From Deltaproteobacteria bacterium (GTDB lineage Bacteria > Myxococcota_A > UBA9160 > SZUA-336), in the NCBI GenBank assembly GCA_029261925.1, contig JAJDAJ010000076.1:1-48636 (forward strand): a stretch of DNA of 48,636 bases, written 5' to 3'. Under the pieces are notes generated by a model, which saw only the letters and a list, made by a program, of their open reading frames with translations, did no database searches and had not been told where the DNA came from. This document shows positions 7,736 to 16,072 of the stretch, piece by piece. Every line of letters begins with the position of its first letter. Within the stretch, counting starts at the first letter, position 1. The position numbers and the translations under genes are program-made.

Positions 7736-9439
7736 ATGGCCATGAAGTACGACCTCGTCATCCGCAACGGTCTCGTCATCGACGGGTCGGGCCGCGACGC
7801 CCATCGCGCCGACGTCGGGGTCGTGGGGGACCGGATCGCCACGGTCGGCCGCATCTCCGGGCGCGGCGAGGCCGAGATCGACGCGGAGGGCCACGTCGTC
7901 ACGCCCGGCTTCATCGACTGCCACACGCACCTCGACCCGCAGATGTTCTGGGATCACGAGGGCGCCAACTCCTGCTGGCACGGTGTCACCAGCGCGGTGA
8001 CGGGCAACTGTGGCTTCACGATCGCGCCGGGCACGGTGGAGCAGCGCGAGCTCCTGGTGCGCAATCTCGAGCGCGCCGAGGACATGTCCGCCTCCGTGCT
8101 CGCGGCGGGCATCGACTGGACCTGGTCGGACTTCGGGGAGTACCTGCAGGCCCTCGACACGCTGCCGAAGGGGATCAACTACGCGCTCCAGGTCGGCCAC
8201 TCGGCGGTTCGCTGCCACGTGATGGGCGAGCGAGCCTTCACCGACGAGGCCGGGGAGGACGACCTCGAGCGGATGTCGGCGCACGTCCGGCAGGCGGTGC
8301 AGAGCGGCGCCTGGGGCTTCACCACGTCGCGCACGATCCACCACCAGACACCCGACGGCGGCCCCGTCGCGAGCCGGCTCGCGGCCTGGGAGGAGGTCGA
8401 GCGCCTGCTCCGCGCCGCGGCGAGCGCGGGCGGGGGGATGTACCAGTACGTCGAGGATCGCCCGGCGGATCCGGACGAGGCGGCCCGACACGAGGCCGCG
8501 CTGATCGAGCTCGCGGCGGAGACGGGGCTGACGTTCGTCCTGGCGGCCATGGGCAATCCCGACCGGATCCTCCCGTTCCTCGACTCCGCGGCCGCCCGGG
8601 GCGCGCGCTTCGTCGGCGTCACGCACCCGAGAGGGATCGCGAACTGGGCGTCGTTCCAGACCTGTCTGCCCTTCGACGGCCTCCCGGAGTGGAAGGAGCT
8701 GCGCACGCTGCCCCTGGAGCAGCAGCGCGCGCTGCTGCGCAAGCCCGAGGTCCGGGAGCGGCTCGTCGCCGCCGCGCTCGGTGCGTCCTACGCCGAGGGC
8801 ACGGGCGCCGAGGCGCGCCCCCCCGACTACGAGCGCATGCAGGTCCTGGCCTCCCCGGTCCCGCCGCATCCCACGGTCGGCGAGATCGCCCGGGCGCGCG
8901 GCGTCGACCCGGTGACCGCGATCATCGACCTGGCGCTCGAGGCCGACTTCGAGCAGTTCTTCGTCCAGACCCTCGCCCCGTTTGCCGCCGAGCAGGTCGA
9001 CCGGCTGCTCGCACATCCGCAGGTGGTCCTGGGCTTCTCGGACTCGGGCGCGCACGTCAGCCAGATGTCGGACGCGTCGATCACCACGCACGTGCTCGCC
9101 CACATGGTGCGCGAGCGAGCCGCCCTGAGCCTGGAGGAGGCCGTCCGCCTGATGACCTCCGCACCGGCGCGCGCCTGGGGTCTGCACGGGCGCGGGCTCG
9201 TGCGCGAGGGATCGATCGCCGACCTCAACGTGATCGACCCCGCAACGGTCGGCCCGGCGATGCCGCACGTGGTCGACGACCTGCCCACCGGCGCCCGGCG
9301 CATCGAGCAGCGCTCGACGGGGATCCTCGCGACGCTCGTCAGCGGCACGGTGACGGTCGAGAAGGGCCAGCACACGGGCCGCTTCCCGGGACAGGTGCTG
9401 CGTCGCGACCGGGAAGCCGCGGCGGCGATCCGGGGCTGA
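7736..9439 (+). CDS. Amidohydrolase, N-acyl-D-amino-acid deacylase family
   Basis: A 567-residue cytoplasmic metallohydrolase. The N-terminus has the composite-domain strand YDLVIRNGLVIDGSGR, then the metal-binding GFIDCHTHLDPQ at ~60-71, the family-specific GNCGFTIAP (metal-bridging Cys) at ~99-107, HSAVR, and a late GFSDSGAHVSQM with the catalytic Asp. It ends with the small beta domain RGLVREGSIADLNVIDP. This matches D-aminoacylases and their many uncharacterised relatives in aerobic degraders, which hydrolyse N-acyl or cyclic amide bonds. MKYD at 7742 is an equally possible start. Its neighbours suggest a degradation role rather than D-amino-acid recycling (inference). Confidence 0.9.
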   Translation: MAMKYDLVIRNGLVIDGSGRDAHRADVGVVGDRIATVGRISGRGEAEIDAEGHVVTPGFIDCHTHLDPQMFWDHEGANSCWHGVTSAVTGNCGFTIAPGTVEQRELLVRNLERAEDMSASVLAAGIDWTWSDFGEYLQALDTLPKGINYALQVGHSAVRCHVMGERAFTDEAGEDDLERMSAHVRQAVQSGAWGFTTSRTIHHQTPDGGPVASRLAAWEEVERLLRAAASAGGGMYQYVEDRPADPDEAARHEAALIELAAETGLTFVLAAMGNPDRILPFLDSAAARGARFVGVTHPRGIANWASFQTCLPFDGLPEWKELRTLPLEQQRALLRKPEVRERLVAAALGASYAEGTGAEARPPDYERMQVLASPVPPHPTVGEIARARGVDPVTAIIDLALEADFEQFFVQTLAPFAAEQVDRLLAHPQVVLGFSDSGAHVSQMSDASITTHVLAHMVRERAALSLEEAVRLMTSAPARAWGLHGRGLVREGSIADLNVIDPATVGPAMPHVVDDLPTGARRIEQRSTGILATLVSGTVTVEKGQHTGRFPGQVLRRDREAAAAIRG

Positions 9440-9563
9440 TCCCGCGTCCGCTGCGGGCACCGACTTCGCGGAGGACGGATCCCGTCGATCTCCAGGGGGC
9501 GACGACCCCGGCGCGGACGACGCGGCGGGATCCTCGCCCCGATCCAGCTCAAGGAGCTCCGGC

Positions 9564-10757
9564 ATGCGCAAGCGCTTCGGCATCTTCCTCGCCCCCTTCC
9601 ACCCCGACGACGAGAACCCCACCGAGCAGATCCACCGCGATCTGGCGCTGATCGCGCACCTCGAGGCGCTCGGCTACGACGAGGCCTGGATCGGCGAGCA
9701 CCACTCCGCGGGCTTCGAGATCATCGGCTCGCCGGAGCTCTTCATCGCGCACGCCGCCGCGCGGACCGAGCGGATCCGGCTCGGCAGCGGCGTGGTCTCG
9801 CTGCCCTACCACAACCCCTTCATGGTCGCGGACCGGATGCTCCAGCTCGACCACCAGACGCGCGGGCGCGCGATGCTGGGCGTGGGGCCGGGCCAGCTAC
9901 CGACCGATGCGTTCATGCTGGGCATCGACGTCGACGAGCAGCGGCGCATGATGAACGAGTCGCTGGAGGTGATCCTGGCGCTGCTCCGCGGCGAGGTCGT
10001 CACGCGCCGGACCGACTGGTTCGATCTGAGAGAGGCGCGGCTGCAGCTGCCCCCTTACTCGGATCCGATGCTGGAGGTCGCGGTCGCCGGCGCGATCTCG
10101 CCCACGGGACCCCGCGCCGCGGGCACCCACGGTCTTGGCCTGCTCTCGCTCGCGGCCAGCCTGCCGGGCGCGTTCGACCAGCTCCCGCGCCACTGGACGG
10201 TCTGCGAGGAGAAGGCGGCCGAGCACGGACGGACGGTCGACCGGCGCTCCTGGCGCCTGGTGGTCCCCGCGCACCTGGCCGAGACCCGCGAGCAGGCGCG
10301 CGCGGACATGGAGCACGGGACGCTGCGCCTGGCGCGCTACCACGAGCGCCTGGGCGGAGGGATGCCCGCGTACGCGAGCTCGACCGACGCGATGCTCGAG
10401 GAGTGGGCCGGACCGGGGCTGCCGATCTTCGGCCGGCTGACGCTGGGCACGCCCGACGACATGATCGCGGAGATCGAGCGGCTCGAGAAGAAGTCGGGGG
10501 GCTTCGGCGCGCTGCTCCTGCTGGCGCACAACTGCGCCGACCCCGAGGCCACCCTCAAGAGCTACGAGCTGCTCGCGCGCTACGTCATGCCGGCCGTCAA
10601 CGGTGCGAACAGCGCGCGGGGCGCCAGCCTGGACTGGGCGCACGCGAACAGCGAGCGCTTCATGGGCGCGATGATGGGCGGCATCTCGAAGGCGATCGAC
10701 CAGCACGAGAAGGAGCGCACCCGCTCCGGCCGCGGGACCGCCTGGCGCGACGAGTGA
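9564..10757 (+). CDS. LLM-class flavin monooxygenase, limonene 1,2-monooxygenase-like
   Basis: A 397-residue bacterial-luciferase-like TIM-barrel oxidoreductase using reduced flavin. Recognisable blocks are GIFLAPFHPDDENPT, YDEAWIGEHHSAGFEII, GSGVVSLPYHNPFMVADR, RGRAMLGVGPGQLPTDA and MLGIDVDEQRRMM. These match enzymes annotated as limonene 1,2-monooxygenase and their relatives. The true substrate is unknown. An AAGGAG site sits at a good distance from the ATG. The upstream gap of 124 bp carries a distant 8-bp inverted repeat (GGATCCCG at 9477-9484 and CGGGATCC at 9526-9533). It ends 9 bp from the stop of the convergent SDR gene. Confidence 0.9.
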   Translation: MRKRFGIFLAPFHPDDENPTEQIHRDLALIAHLEALGYDEAWIGEHHSAGFEIIGSPELFIAHAAARTERIRLGSGVVSLPYHNPFMVADRMLQLDHQTRGRAMLGVGPGQLPTDAFMLGIDVDEQRRMMNESLEVILALLRGEVVTRRTDWFDLREARLQLPPYSDPMLEVAVAGAISPTGPRAAGTHGLGLLSLAASLPGAFDQLPRHWTVCEEKAAEHGRTVDRRSWRLVVPAHLAETREQARADMEHGTLRLARYHERLGGGMPAYASSTDAMLEEWAGPGLPIFGRLTLGTPDDMIAEIERLEKKSGGFGALLLLAHNCADPEATLKSYELLARYVMPAVNGANSARGASLDWAHANSERFMGAMMGGISKAIDQHEKERTRSGRGTAWRDE

Positions 10758-10766
10758 TGCCGCGGC

Positions 10767-11705
10767 TCAGTGGCCCAGGAACTCGATGAGGCCCACGGGC
10801 CCCGTGCCCACGAGCTTCGGCATGCCGGCGACCAGATCCTCGGCGGTCCAGGGCTTGCCGCCGCGGTGGGTCAGCACGCGCTCCGCGTGCCAGCCCCTGT
10901 CCAGCTCGAGCCGATCGCCGCGGATCATCAGCAGCTGTCCCGAGATCCATGCGGCCGCGTCCGACGCCAGGTACGTGGCGAGCTCGGAGCCGAAGGTCGC
11001 GGGTGCGTTCTCGTCCTTCTCCGGCTCTTCCCCCGACCGGGCGGCCCGCATCTGCGCGATCGCGCCGGTCGACGGGATCGACGCGCTCATGCGCGTCTGC
11101 CCGCCCGGGCGGATCGCGTTGCACGTGATGCCCATCGGCGCGACCTCCAGCGCGACGCCGAGCGTGAAGCCCATGATCCCGGCCTTCGCCGCGCCGTAGT
11201 TGGACTGGCCCACCGATCCGAACATCGCCCCGGAGACGGTGTTGATGATCCGCCCGTTCACGGGCCGGTCCGTCTGCTTGAAGGTGTCGCGCCAGCGCAC
11301 GACGGCGTGGTGCGTGCAGCTGTAGGTGCCCTTCATGTGCACGCCCATCACCGCGTCCCAGTCGTCCTCGGTCATCTTCCAGATGATGCGATCGCGCAGG
11401 ATGCCCGCGTTGTTGAGCAGCACGTCGAGCTGGCCCCACTCGTCCCAGGCCTGCTGCACCAGAGCCCCGGCCTGCTTCCAGTCCGAGACGTCGGCGAAGT
11501 TCGCCACCGCCTGGCCGCCCGCGGCCTTGATCTCGTCGACGACCTGCTCGGCCGGCGCGCTGTCCCCGCCCTTGCCATCCACCGCGACCCCCGGATCGTT
11601 CACGACGACCCTGGCGCCCCGGCTGGCCAGCGCCAGCGCGTGGTCGCGTCCGATGCCCCGGCCCGCGCCGGTGACGATGCACACCTTCCCGTCCAGCAAA
11701 CCCAT
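10767..11705 (-). CDS. Short-chain dehydrogenase/reductase (17-beta-HSD4-like)
   Basis: A 312-residue NAD(P)-dependent oxidoreductase with the classical SDR layout: TGAGRGIG at 12-19, NNAG at ~93-96, catalytic Ser in NTVSGAM, and YGAAK as the Tyr-x-x-x-Lys pair. It carries a ~50-residue C-terminal extension after the core. The start MGLLDGKV was preferred because the family begins there; a frame from 11723 adds six residues, and neither start has a strong ribosome-binding site. The VVNDPGVAVDG segment after strand 2 resembles the dehydrogenase part of peroxisomal multifunctional enzyme type 2, suggesting a 3-hydroxyacyl-CoA or hydroxysteroid substrate (inference). It is divergent from the amidohydrolase at 11771. 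Confidence 0.92.
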   Translation of the reverse strand: MGLLDGKVCIVTGAGRGIGRDHALALASRGARVVVNDPGVAVDGKGGDSAPAEQVVDEIKAAGGQAVANFADVSDWKQAGALVQQAWDEWGQLDVLLNNAGILRDRIIWKMTEDDWDAVMGVHMKGTYSCTHHAVVRWRDTFKQTDRPVNGRIINTVSGAMFGSVGQSNYGAAKAGIMGFTLGVALEVAPMGITCNAIRPGGQTRMSASIPSTGAIAQMRAARSGEEPEKDENAPATFGSELATYLASDAAAWISGQLLMIRGDRLELDRGWHAERVLTHRGGKPWTAEDLVAGMPKLVGTGPVGLIEFLGH

Positions 11706-11770
11706 GGGTAGAGCTACTAACATGGCCGTACCCAGGATGCCAGCTCGGGTCGCTAGCTGGAGGAGACCCC

Positions 11771-12928
11771 ATGACCGTCTCGAACCGGATCCCCGAGATC
11801 CCGATCATCGACGTCGACACGCACTACAACGAGCCCCACGACCTGTGGACGTCGCGTGCACCGGCCAGGCTGCGCGATCGCGCACCCCGGGTGCGCAACG
11901 TGAACGGGATCGACAGCTGGGTCGTCGAGGACGGCAGCGTGCTCTTCCCGTACTGCGGGGTCTGCGTGATCCGGGGCGATGGGAGCAAGATGTACGGCGA
12001 GCTCTCCCTGCGTGACTTCGACGAGATGCACCCCGGAGCGACCGATCCGCGGGCGCGGCTCGCCTGGATGGACGAGCACGGGATCCAGGCGCAGGTCATC
12101 TACCCCAACCTGATCGGCTTCTCGATCGAGGCGTTCCTCGCCCGCATCACCGACTCCGAGATGCGCGAGTTCTGCATCCGCGCCTGGAACGACTACATGG
12201 GCGAGGTCCAGGCGATCGGCGGCGGCAGGCTCTTCCCGCAGGCTCTCGTTCCCTTCTGGGATCCCGAGCTCGCCGTCCGCGAGGCCATCCGCGCCCACGA
12301 GGAGCTGGGAATGACCGGGCTCAACGTGCCCAGCGGCTCGGACGCCTACGGCGTGCCCTCGCTCTCGCACCCCTCGTACGATCCGCTCTGGGAGGTCGCC
12401 CAGGACCGGGGAATGTCCATCAACTTCCACATCGGCGGCGGGGGCGTGAACGCGACGCCGTGGGACATGGTCAGCGAGAGTGCCCGCGCCGCCTCGCTGA
12501 CGACCGTCTCGATCTCGTCGAACGTGCGCTGCCTGACGAACCTGATCTTCAGCGGGCTGCTCGATCGCTTCCCGCGGCTGAACTTCGTGTCGGTCGAGAG
12601 CGGTGTCGGCTGGATCCCGTTCATCCTCGAGCTCTGCGAGTACCAGTTCGACGAGAACCGCGTCACGGGCCTGGAGCTGCGCCCGACGGAGTACTTCCGC
12701 AGGCAGATCTACGCCTCGTACTGGTTCGAGGAGGACCCGACGCCCGCGATCGAGAAGCTCGGCGCCGACAACGTGATGTTCGAGACCGACTTCCCGCACC
12801 CGACCTGCCTCTACCCCGGGATCCACGAGCACGTCGAGAAGAGCCTCGCGCAGGTGGCGCCGGACACCCGGCGCAAGATCCTCTGGGAGAACGCCGCACG
12901 CGTGTACCACGTTCCGCTCCCCGGCTGA
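11771..12928 (+). CDS. Amidohydrolase-2 family metal-dependent hydrolase
   Basis: A 385-residue TIM-barrel hydrolase or decarboxylase of the amidohydrolase-2 (ACMSD-like) family. Metal-site elements are IIDVDTHYNEPHDLW near the N-terminus, NFHIGGGGVN at ~217-226 and FETDFPHPTCLYP at ~337-349. Relatives are abundant in actinobacterial and proteobacterial degraders of steroids and aromatics, where they act as hydrolases or decarboxylases, but few are characterised. A strong GGAGGAG precedes the ATG. A 6-bp dyad (CCAGCT 11740-11745, AGCTGG 11755-11760) abuts that ribosome-binding site and could affect its access. Confidence 0.9.
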   Translation: MTVSNRIPEIPIIDVDTHYNEPHDLWTSRAPARLRDRAPRVRNVNGIDSWVVEDGSVLFPYCGVCVIRGDGSKMYGELSLRDFDEMHPGATDPRARLAWMDEHGIQAQVIYPNLIGFSIEAFLARITDSEMREFCIRAWNDYMGEVQAIGGGRLFPQALVPFWDPELAVREAIRAHEELGMTGLNVPSGSDAYGVPSLSHPSYDPLWEVAQDRGMSINFHIGGGGVNATPWDMVSESARAASLTTVSISSNVRCLTNLIFSGLLDRFPRLNFVSVESGVGWIPFILELCEYQFDENRVTGLELRPTEYFRRQIYASYWFEEDPTPAIEKLGADNVMFETDFPHPTCLYPGIHEHVEKSLAQVAPDTRRKILWENAARVYHVPLPG

Positions 12929-12988
12929 GGGCACGGGGGCGTCCGCGGGTCCGCTTCCACCATGATGCGGCGGGTGCCGCGATCAGGC

Positions 12989-13009
12989 GCCCGGAGGCGG
13001 CTTCCGGGC
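12989..13009. other. GC-rich hairpin between two catabolic genes
   Basis: GCCCGGA and TCCGGGC form a 7-bp stem with a 7-nt loop in the 121-bp gap before the LLM gene at 13050. It might be a transcript-processing or weak termination element. No T-run follows. Confidence 0.3.
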
Positions 13010-13049
13010 CCGCTCATCACCACATGCCCAGCGATCCAGGGGGTTTCCG

Positions 13050-13964
13050 ATGAACGTCCGCTTCTCCGTGCTGGCGCCGATCGGCGTCGTCGAGCCGCCG
13101 GCCGACTTCCAGTCGCCCGGAGCCGTCCGCGAGCTGGCTGCCGCGCTCGAGCGCTCGGGCGCGTCGGCGTGCTTCGTGACCGACCACCCCGCGCCTTCCC
13201 ACGACTGGCTGCACGCCCACGGTCACGACGCGCCGGACCCGTTCACGGGGCTCGCCTTCATCGCGGCGCAGACGACGCGGATCATGGTGCACACGCACAT
13301 CGTGGTCCTGCCCTACCGCAACCCGTTCATCACCGCCAAGGCGGCGGCGACGCTGCAGGTTCTCTCCGGGGATCGACTGATCCTGGGCGTGGGCGCCGGC
13401 TACCAGAAGACGGAGTTCGACGCGGTCGGCGCGGACTTCAGCCGGCGCGGCGACCTGACCGACGAGGCGATCGAGACCCTGCGCCTGGCCTGGGCCGGCG
13501 GCAAGGTCGTGAAGCGCGGCCGCGAGTTCGACGCGATCGGCAACGAGCCGCGCCCGGCCCCGTCGCCGGCGCCCAGGATCTGGGTCGGCGGCAGCAGCCC
13601 GCGGGCGATCGAGCGCGCCGCGCTTCTCGGGGATGGCTGGTCGCCGTTCTTCAGCGCCCCGACGCTCAGCGAGGCCAACCGGAGCAACGGCATCACCTCG
13701 GTCGCGCAGCTGAAGGAGAAGATCGAGCTGATCCGCGAGCTGCGCGCCGGCGCCGGGCGATCGGATCCGTACGACGTCTGCATCGGCCCGAGCTACTCGC
13801 CCACCGAGCGGACGCGCTCCGCGGCCGAGCGCTACCTGACCGACGTCGGGGAGCTCGCGGGCGTCGGCGTCGACTGGATCACCGCGAACCTGGCGCATCC
13901 CAGCCGGGCCGAGTACCTCGAGAACCTGCAGTGGTTCTCGGAGGATGTGATCGCGAGGGCGTGA
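13050..13964 (+). CDS. LLM-class F420-dependent oxidoreductase
   Basis: A 304-residue luciferase-fold enzyme resembling the Rv2161c-type probable F420-dependent oxidoreductases. Key blocks are CFVTDHPAPSHDWLHAHGHD, RIMVHTHIVVLPYRNPF, GDRLILGVGAGYQKTEFDAVG and APRIWVGGSSPRAIERA. The HPAPSHDWL region and the G-A-G-Y loop belong to the cofactor site. F420 use is supported by an NADPH:F420 reductase gene at 23.8 kb in the same window. Substrate unknown. It follows the amidohydrolase by 121 bp on the same strand and may be cotranscribed. Confidence 0.9.
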   Translation: MNVRFSVLAPIGVVEPPADFQSPGAVRELAAALERSGASACFVTDHPAPSHDWLHAHGHDAPDPFTGLAFIAAQTTRIMVHTHIVVLPYRNPFITAKAAATLQVLSGDRLILGVGAGYQKTEFDAVGADFSRRGDLTDEAIETLRLAWAGGKVVKRGREFDAIGNEPRPAPSPAPRIWVGGSSPRAIERAALLGDGWSPFFSAPTLSEANRSNGITSVAQLKEKIELIRELRAGAGRSDPYDVCIGPSYSPTERTRSAAERYLTDVGELAGVGVDWITANLAHPSRAEYLENLQWFSEDVIARA

Positions 13965-14015
13965 TCCCCGACCGGTCCCCGGAGAGTGCGCGCCGCCCGG
14001 ATGCGTGCGATCGGT

Positions 14016-15968
14016 CTACGTCACCACGACCCGGACGCGAGCGATGTTCTGCACCCGCCCGTGCGGCGTCCGGGCATCGCCCTCGCGCTGCGACGTGGCG
14101 CGCAGGACGGCGAAGTACGTCCCCGGCTCCGGGTAGGCGTGCCGGGCCGACAGGTCGACGCACTCCGCCGGCGCGTCGAGCTTCGCCTCGGTCCCCCCTG
14201 CTCCGGTCCCCTCGAAGTCCCACTCCGCCGCGACGATCTTGCCGGCCCCCGGCGGCACCTCGAGCGTCGCCCTGAAGGTCACGGTCTCGCCCCGGGACAC
14301 GTCGGTGCGCTCGCCGCCATCGGCCTCGAGCGCGATCACCGGCTGGATGCCTCCGCGCCCGGCCGCGGTGGCGGGCAGCTGGACCTGCGTGTCGACGATC
14401 CCGTACGCGGTGTCGGAGGGGCGCAAGCCCTGCTCGACCCAGGCCGCGAGGTCACGCAGCGCCTGCTGCAGCGCGCCGCCGTAGCTCACCACGTGGGTGC
14501 GCGCGAGCGGCGTCTTGGGGTTCTCGTGATGAGCGTGGTCGATGAAGTAGATCGCGAAGCGGTCCTCGAAGTCCGAACCCGTCGCCGCCCGCACGCGCGA
14601 GCGATACCAGTCGGCCTGCCAGGCGAAGGAGTCGAGGTCCATCAGCGCGGCCAGCATCAGCACCCTGCCGTGAACTCTCCCCTCGAGCAGCGAGCCGGCG
14701 GCGTTCACCGTTCCGGTCGGTCCGACGAGGACGTCGCGCTGCGGGTGGACCGGGTGACCCGCAGCATCGCGGAACTGGTCCCAGCCGTAGTAGTCGTCGG
14801 TCGGCGGGACCTGGTGCCGGTGGTAGGTCTGCAGCGCCAGGGCCCAGGAGTTGTCGATTCGCACGCGATCGCCGGCACGGATCGCCCCTGCGGCGCCGAG
14901 ATCCGCCCTCGCGATCGGCCAAGCCAGCTTCCCCTCCACCTGCCGGAGGGGCAGGCTCGCGCCACTGGCCTCGCCGCTGAGCACCACCAGGTGCGCGTCG
15001 GCAGCGTCGCGTTCCGGCGCGTCGGCCAGCTCGAAGCCCGTCGCCGGACCCTCGATCACGCGCGCCACGCGGGTCTCCAGCACGGAGCGATCGGCATGGA
15101 CCGACGCGGCGGGGTCGCCGCCCAGATAGCCGGGCCGGCTCCAGAAATCGTCGACGTAGGTCGGGTCCAGCGCCGGGATCATGCCCGAGATGTTGGCGAA
15201 GTAGCCGCTGTCCAGCGTCTCGTGTGCGTACCATCCGCGCAGCGGGTAGCCCATCAGGCTCGCCTCGCGGAACGCCGCTGCCTCCTCCTCGTTCAGCTCG
15301 GCGTACGGATCGCCACTGCCGCCGGGCTCGAGCGCGTCGACGATGGCCGGGAAGCGGTCGCGCCGGCGCAGCACGCGAAGCGCGTGCATGCGCACGGTGA
15401 ACATGCTGGGAATCGAGTGGTTGCAGCCCGGAACGAACGGTACGAAGCCGTCCCAGACGCCGCGGGTGTTCTCGGCGGCGCCCATGGTCTGGTAGGCCCC
15501 GCCGCTTCCGCCGAAGAGATAGCCGAAGGGGCGGTGCTCGCCGTAGACCTCCGCGGCGACCTCTCGCGAGTACTTCGCCGCCGCCGCATTGACGCGATAG
15601 GCCGGGATTGACGGATCCGCACCGGGGTCGCGGAAGAGACCCCCGTTGTTGGTCTGGACGTAGTAGGCGCCGCTGTCGAAGGTGAAGCCGAGATCGCCGG
15701 TCGCGACCTCGAACTCGATCGGGAACGGACCGACGTCCGAGGTCAGGGCCATCGGGTACGTGTTGTGGAAGAAGCGTCTCTCGTACCGACCTTCAGGCGG
15801 GAAGTAGAAGGAGAAGCGGGCCTGGGTATTCGCGAATCCGCCGTGCACGTAGCGATGCGGTACGGGTGCGTCCCGCAGCTCGTTCACCTCGATGAAGGGC
15901 TCGGCGAGGAGCGGGTCGACGGAATCGGCCGTCACGCGCACGGCCGGATGGGGAAGGGCGATGGTCAT
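14016..15968 (-). CDS. Alpha/beta-hydrolase-like protein with C-terminal PKD domain
   Basis: A 650-residue protein. The frame is open further upstream, but the ATG at 15968 (MTIALPHPAV) fits, and a longer version would run through the divergent promoter region. FGYLFGGSGGAYQTMG at 148-163 looks like a serine-hydrolase nucleophile elbow, and AIYFIDHAHHEN at ~505-516 could supply the Asp/His of a triad. Residues ~555-650 form a PKD (Ig-like) domain with typical EWDFEGTG and HAYPEPGTYFAVLR motifs. PKD domains are normally extracytoplasmic, yet no signal peptide is visible, which is odd. It might be a tannase/feruloyl-esterase-like hydrolase (low confidence). It is transcribed away from the MFS transporter. 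Confidence 0.75.
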   Translation of the reverse strand: MTIALPHPAVRVTADSVDPLLAEPFIEVNELRDAPVPHRYVHGGFANTQARFSFYFPPEGRYERRFFHNTYPMALTSDVGPFPIEFEVATGDLGFTFDSGAYYVQTNNGGLFRDPGADPSIPAYRVNAAAAKYSREVAAEVYGEHRPFGYLFGGSGGAYQTMGAAENTRGVWDGFVPFVPGCNHSIPSMFTVRMHALRVLRRRDRFPAIVDALEPGGSGDPYAELNEEEAAAFREASLMGYPLRGWYAHETLDSGYFANISGMIPALDPTYVDDFWSRPGYLGGDPAASVHADRSVLETRVARVIEGPATGFELADAPERDAADAHLVVLSGEASGASLPLRQVEGKLAWPIARADLGAAGAIRAGDRVRIDNSWALALQTYHRHQVPPTDDYYGWDQFRDAAGHPVHPQRDVLVGPTGTVNAAGSLLEGRVHGRVLMLAALMDLDSFAWQADWYRSRVRAATGSDFEDRFAIYFIDHAHHENPKTPLARTHVVSYGGALQQALRDLAAWVEQGLRPSDTAYGIVDTQVQLPATAAGRGGIQPVIALEADGGERTDVSRGETVTFRATLEVPPGAGKIVAAEWDFEGTGAGGTEAKLDAPAECVDLSARHAYPEPGTYFAVLRATSQREGDARTPHGRVQNIARVRVVVT

Positions 15969-16023
15969 GGCTGGCTCCAGCGGCGTTCGGGAGCCACTGC
16001 CCCGGTATCCTCCGGTACTCGTA

Positions 16024-16037
16024 TCGTACACGTACGA
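16024..16037. promoter_or_regulatory. Operator-like palindrome between hydrolase and MFS genes
   Basis: TCGTAC-AC-GTACGA is an exact 6-bp dyad with a 2-nt centre in the 104-bp divergent gap. An outer CTCGTA/TACGAG pairing overlaps it. This fits a binding site for a dimeric repressor such as TetR or GntR controlling both genes. No regulator gene is adjacent. Confidence 0.5.
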
Positions 16038-16042
16038 GGACC

Positions 16043-16059
16043 GGGCAGGCCGCCTGCCC
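16043..16059 (+). other. Leader hairpin before the MFS start
   Basis: GGGCAGG and CCTGCCC form a 7-bp stem with a 3-nt loop ending 13 nt before the ATG at 16073, next to the GGGAGA ribosome-binding site. It may influence translation initiation. Confidence 0.35.
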
Positions 16060-16072
16060 CGGGAGACAGTGG

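Noticed and set aside
9477..9533. GGATCCCG / CGGGATCC inverted repeat before the limonene-monooxygenase-like gene
   Set aside because: The arms are 41 nt apart with no supporting structure between them; probably coincidental.
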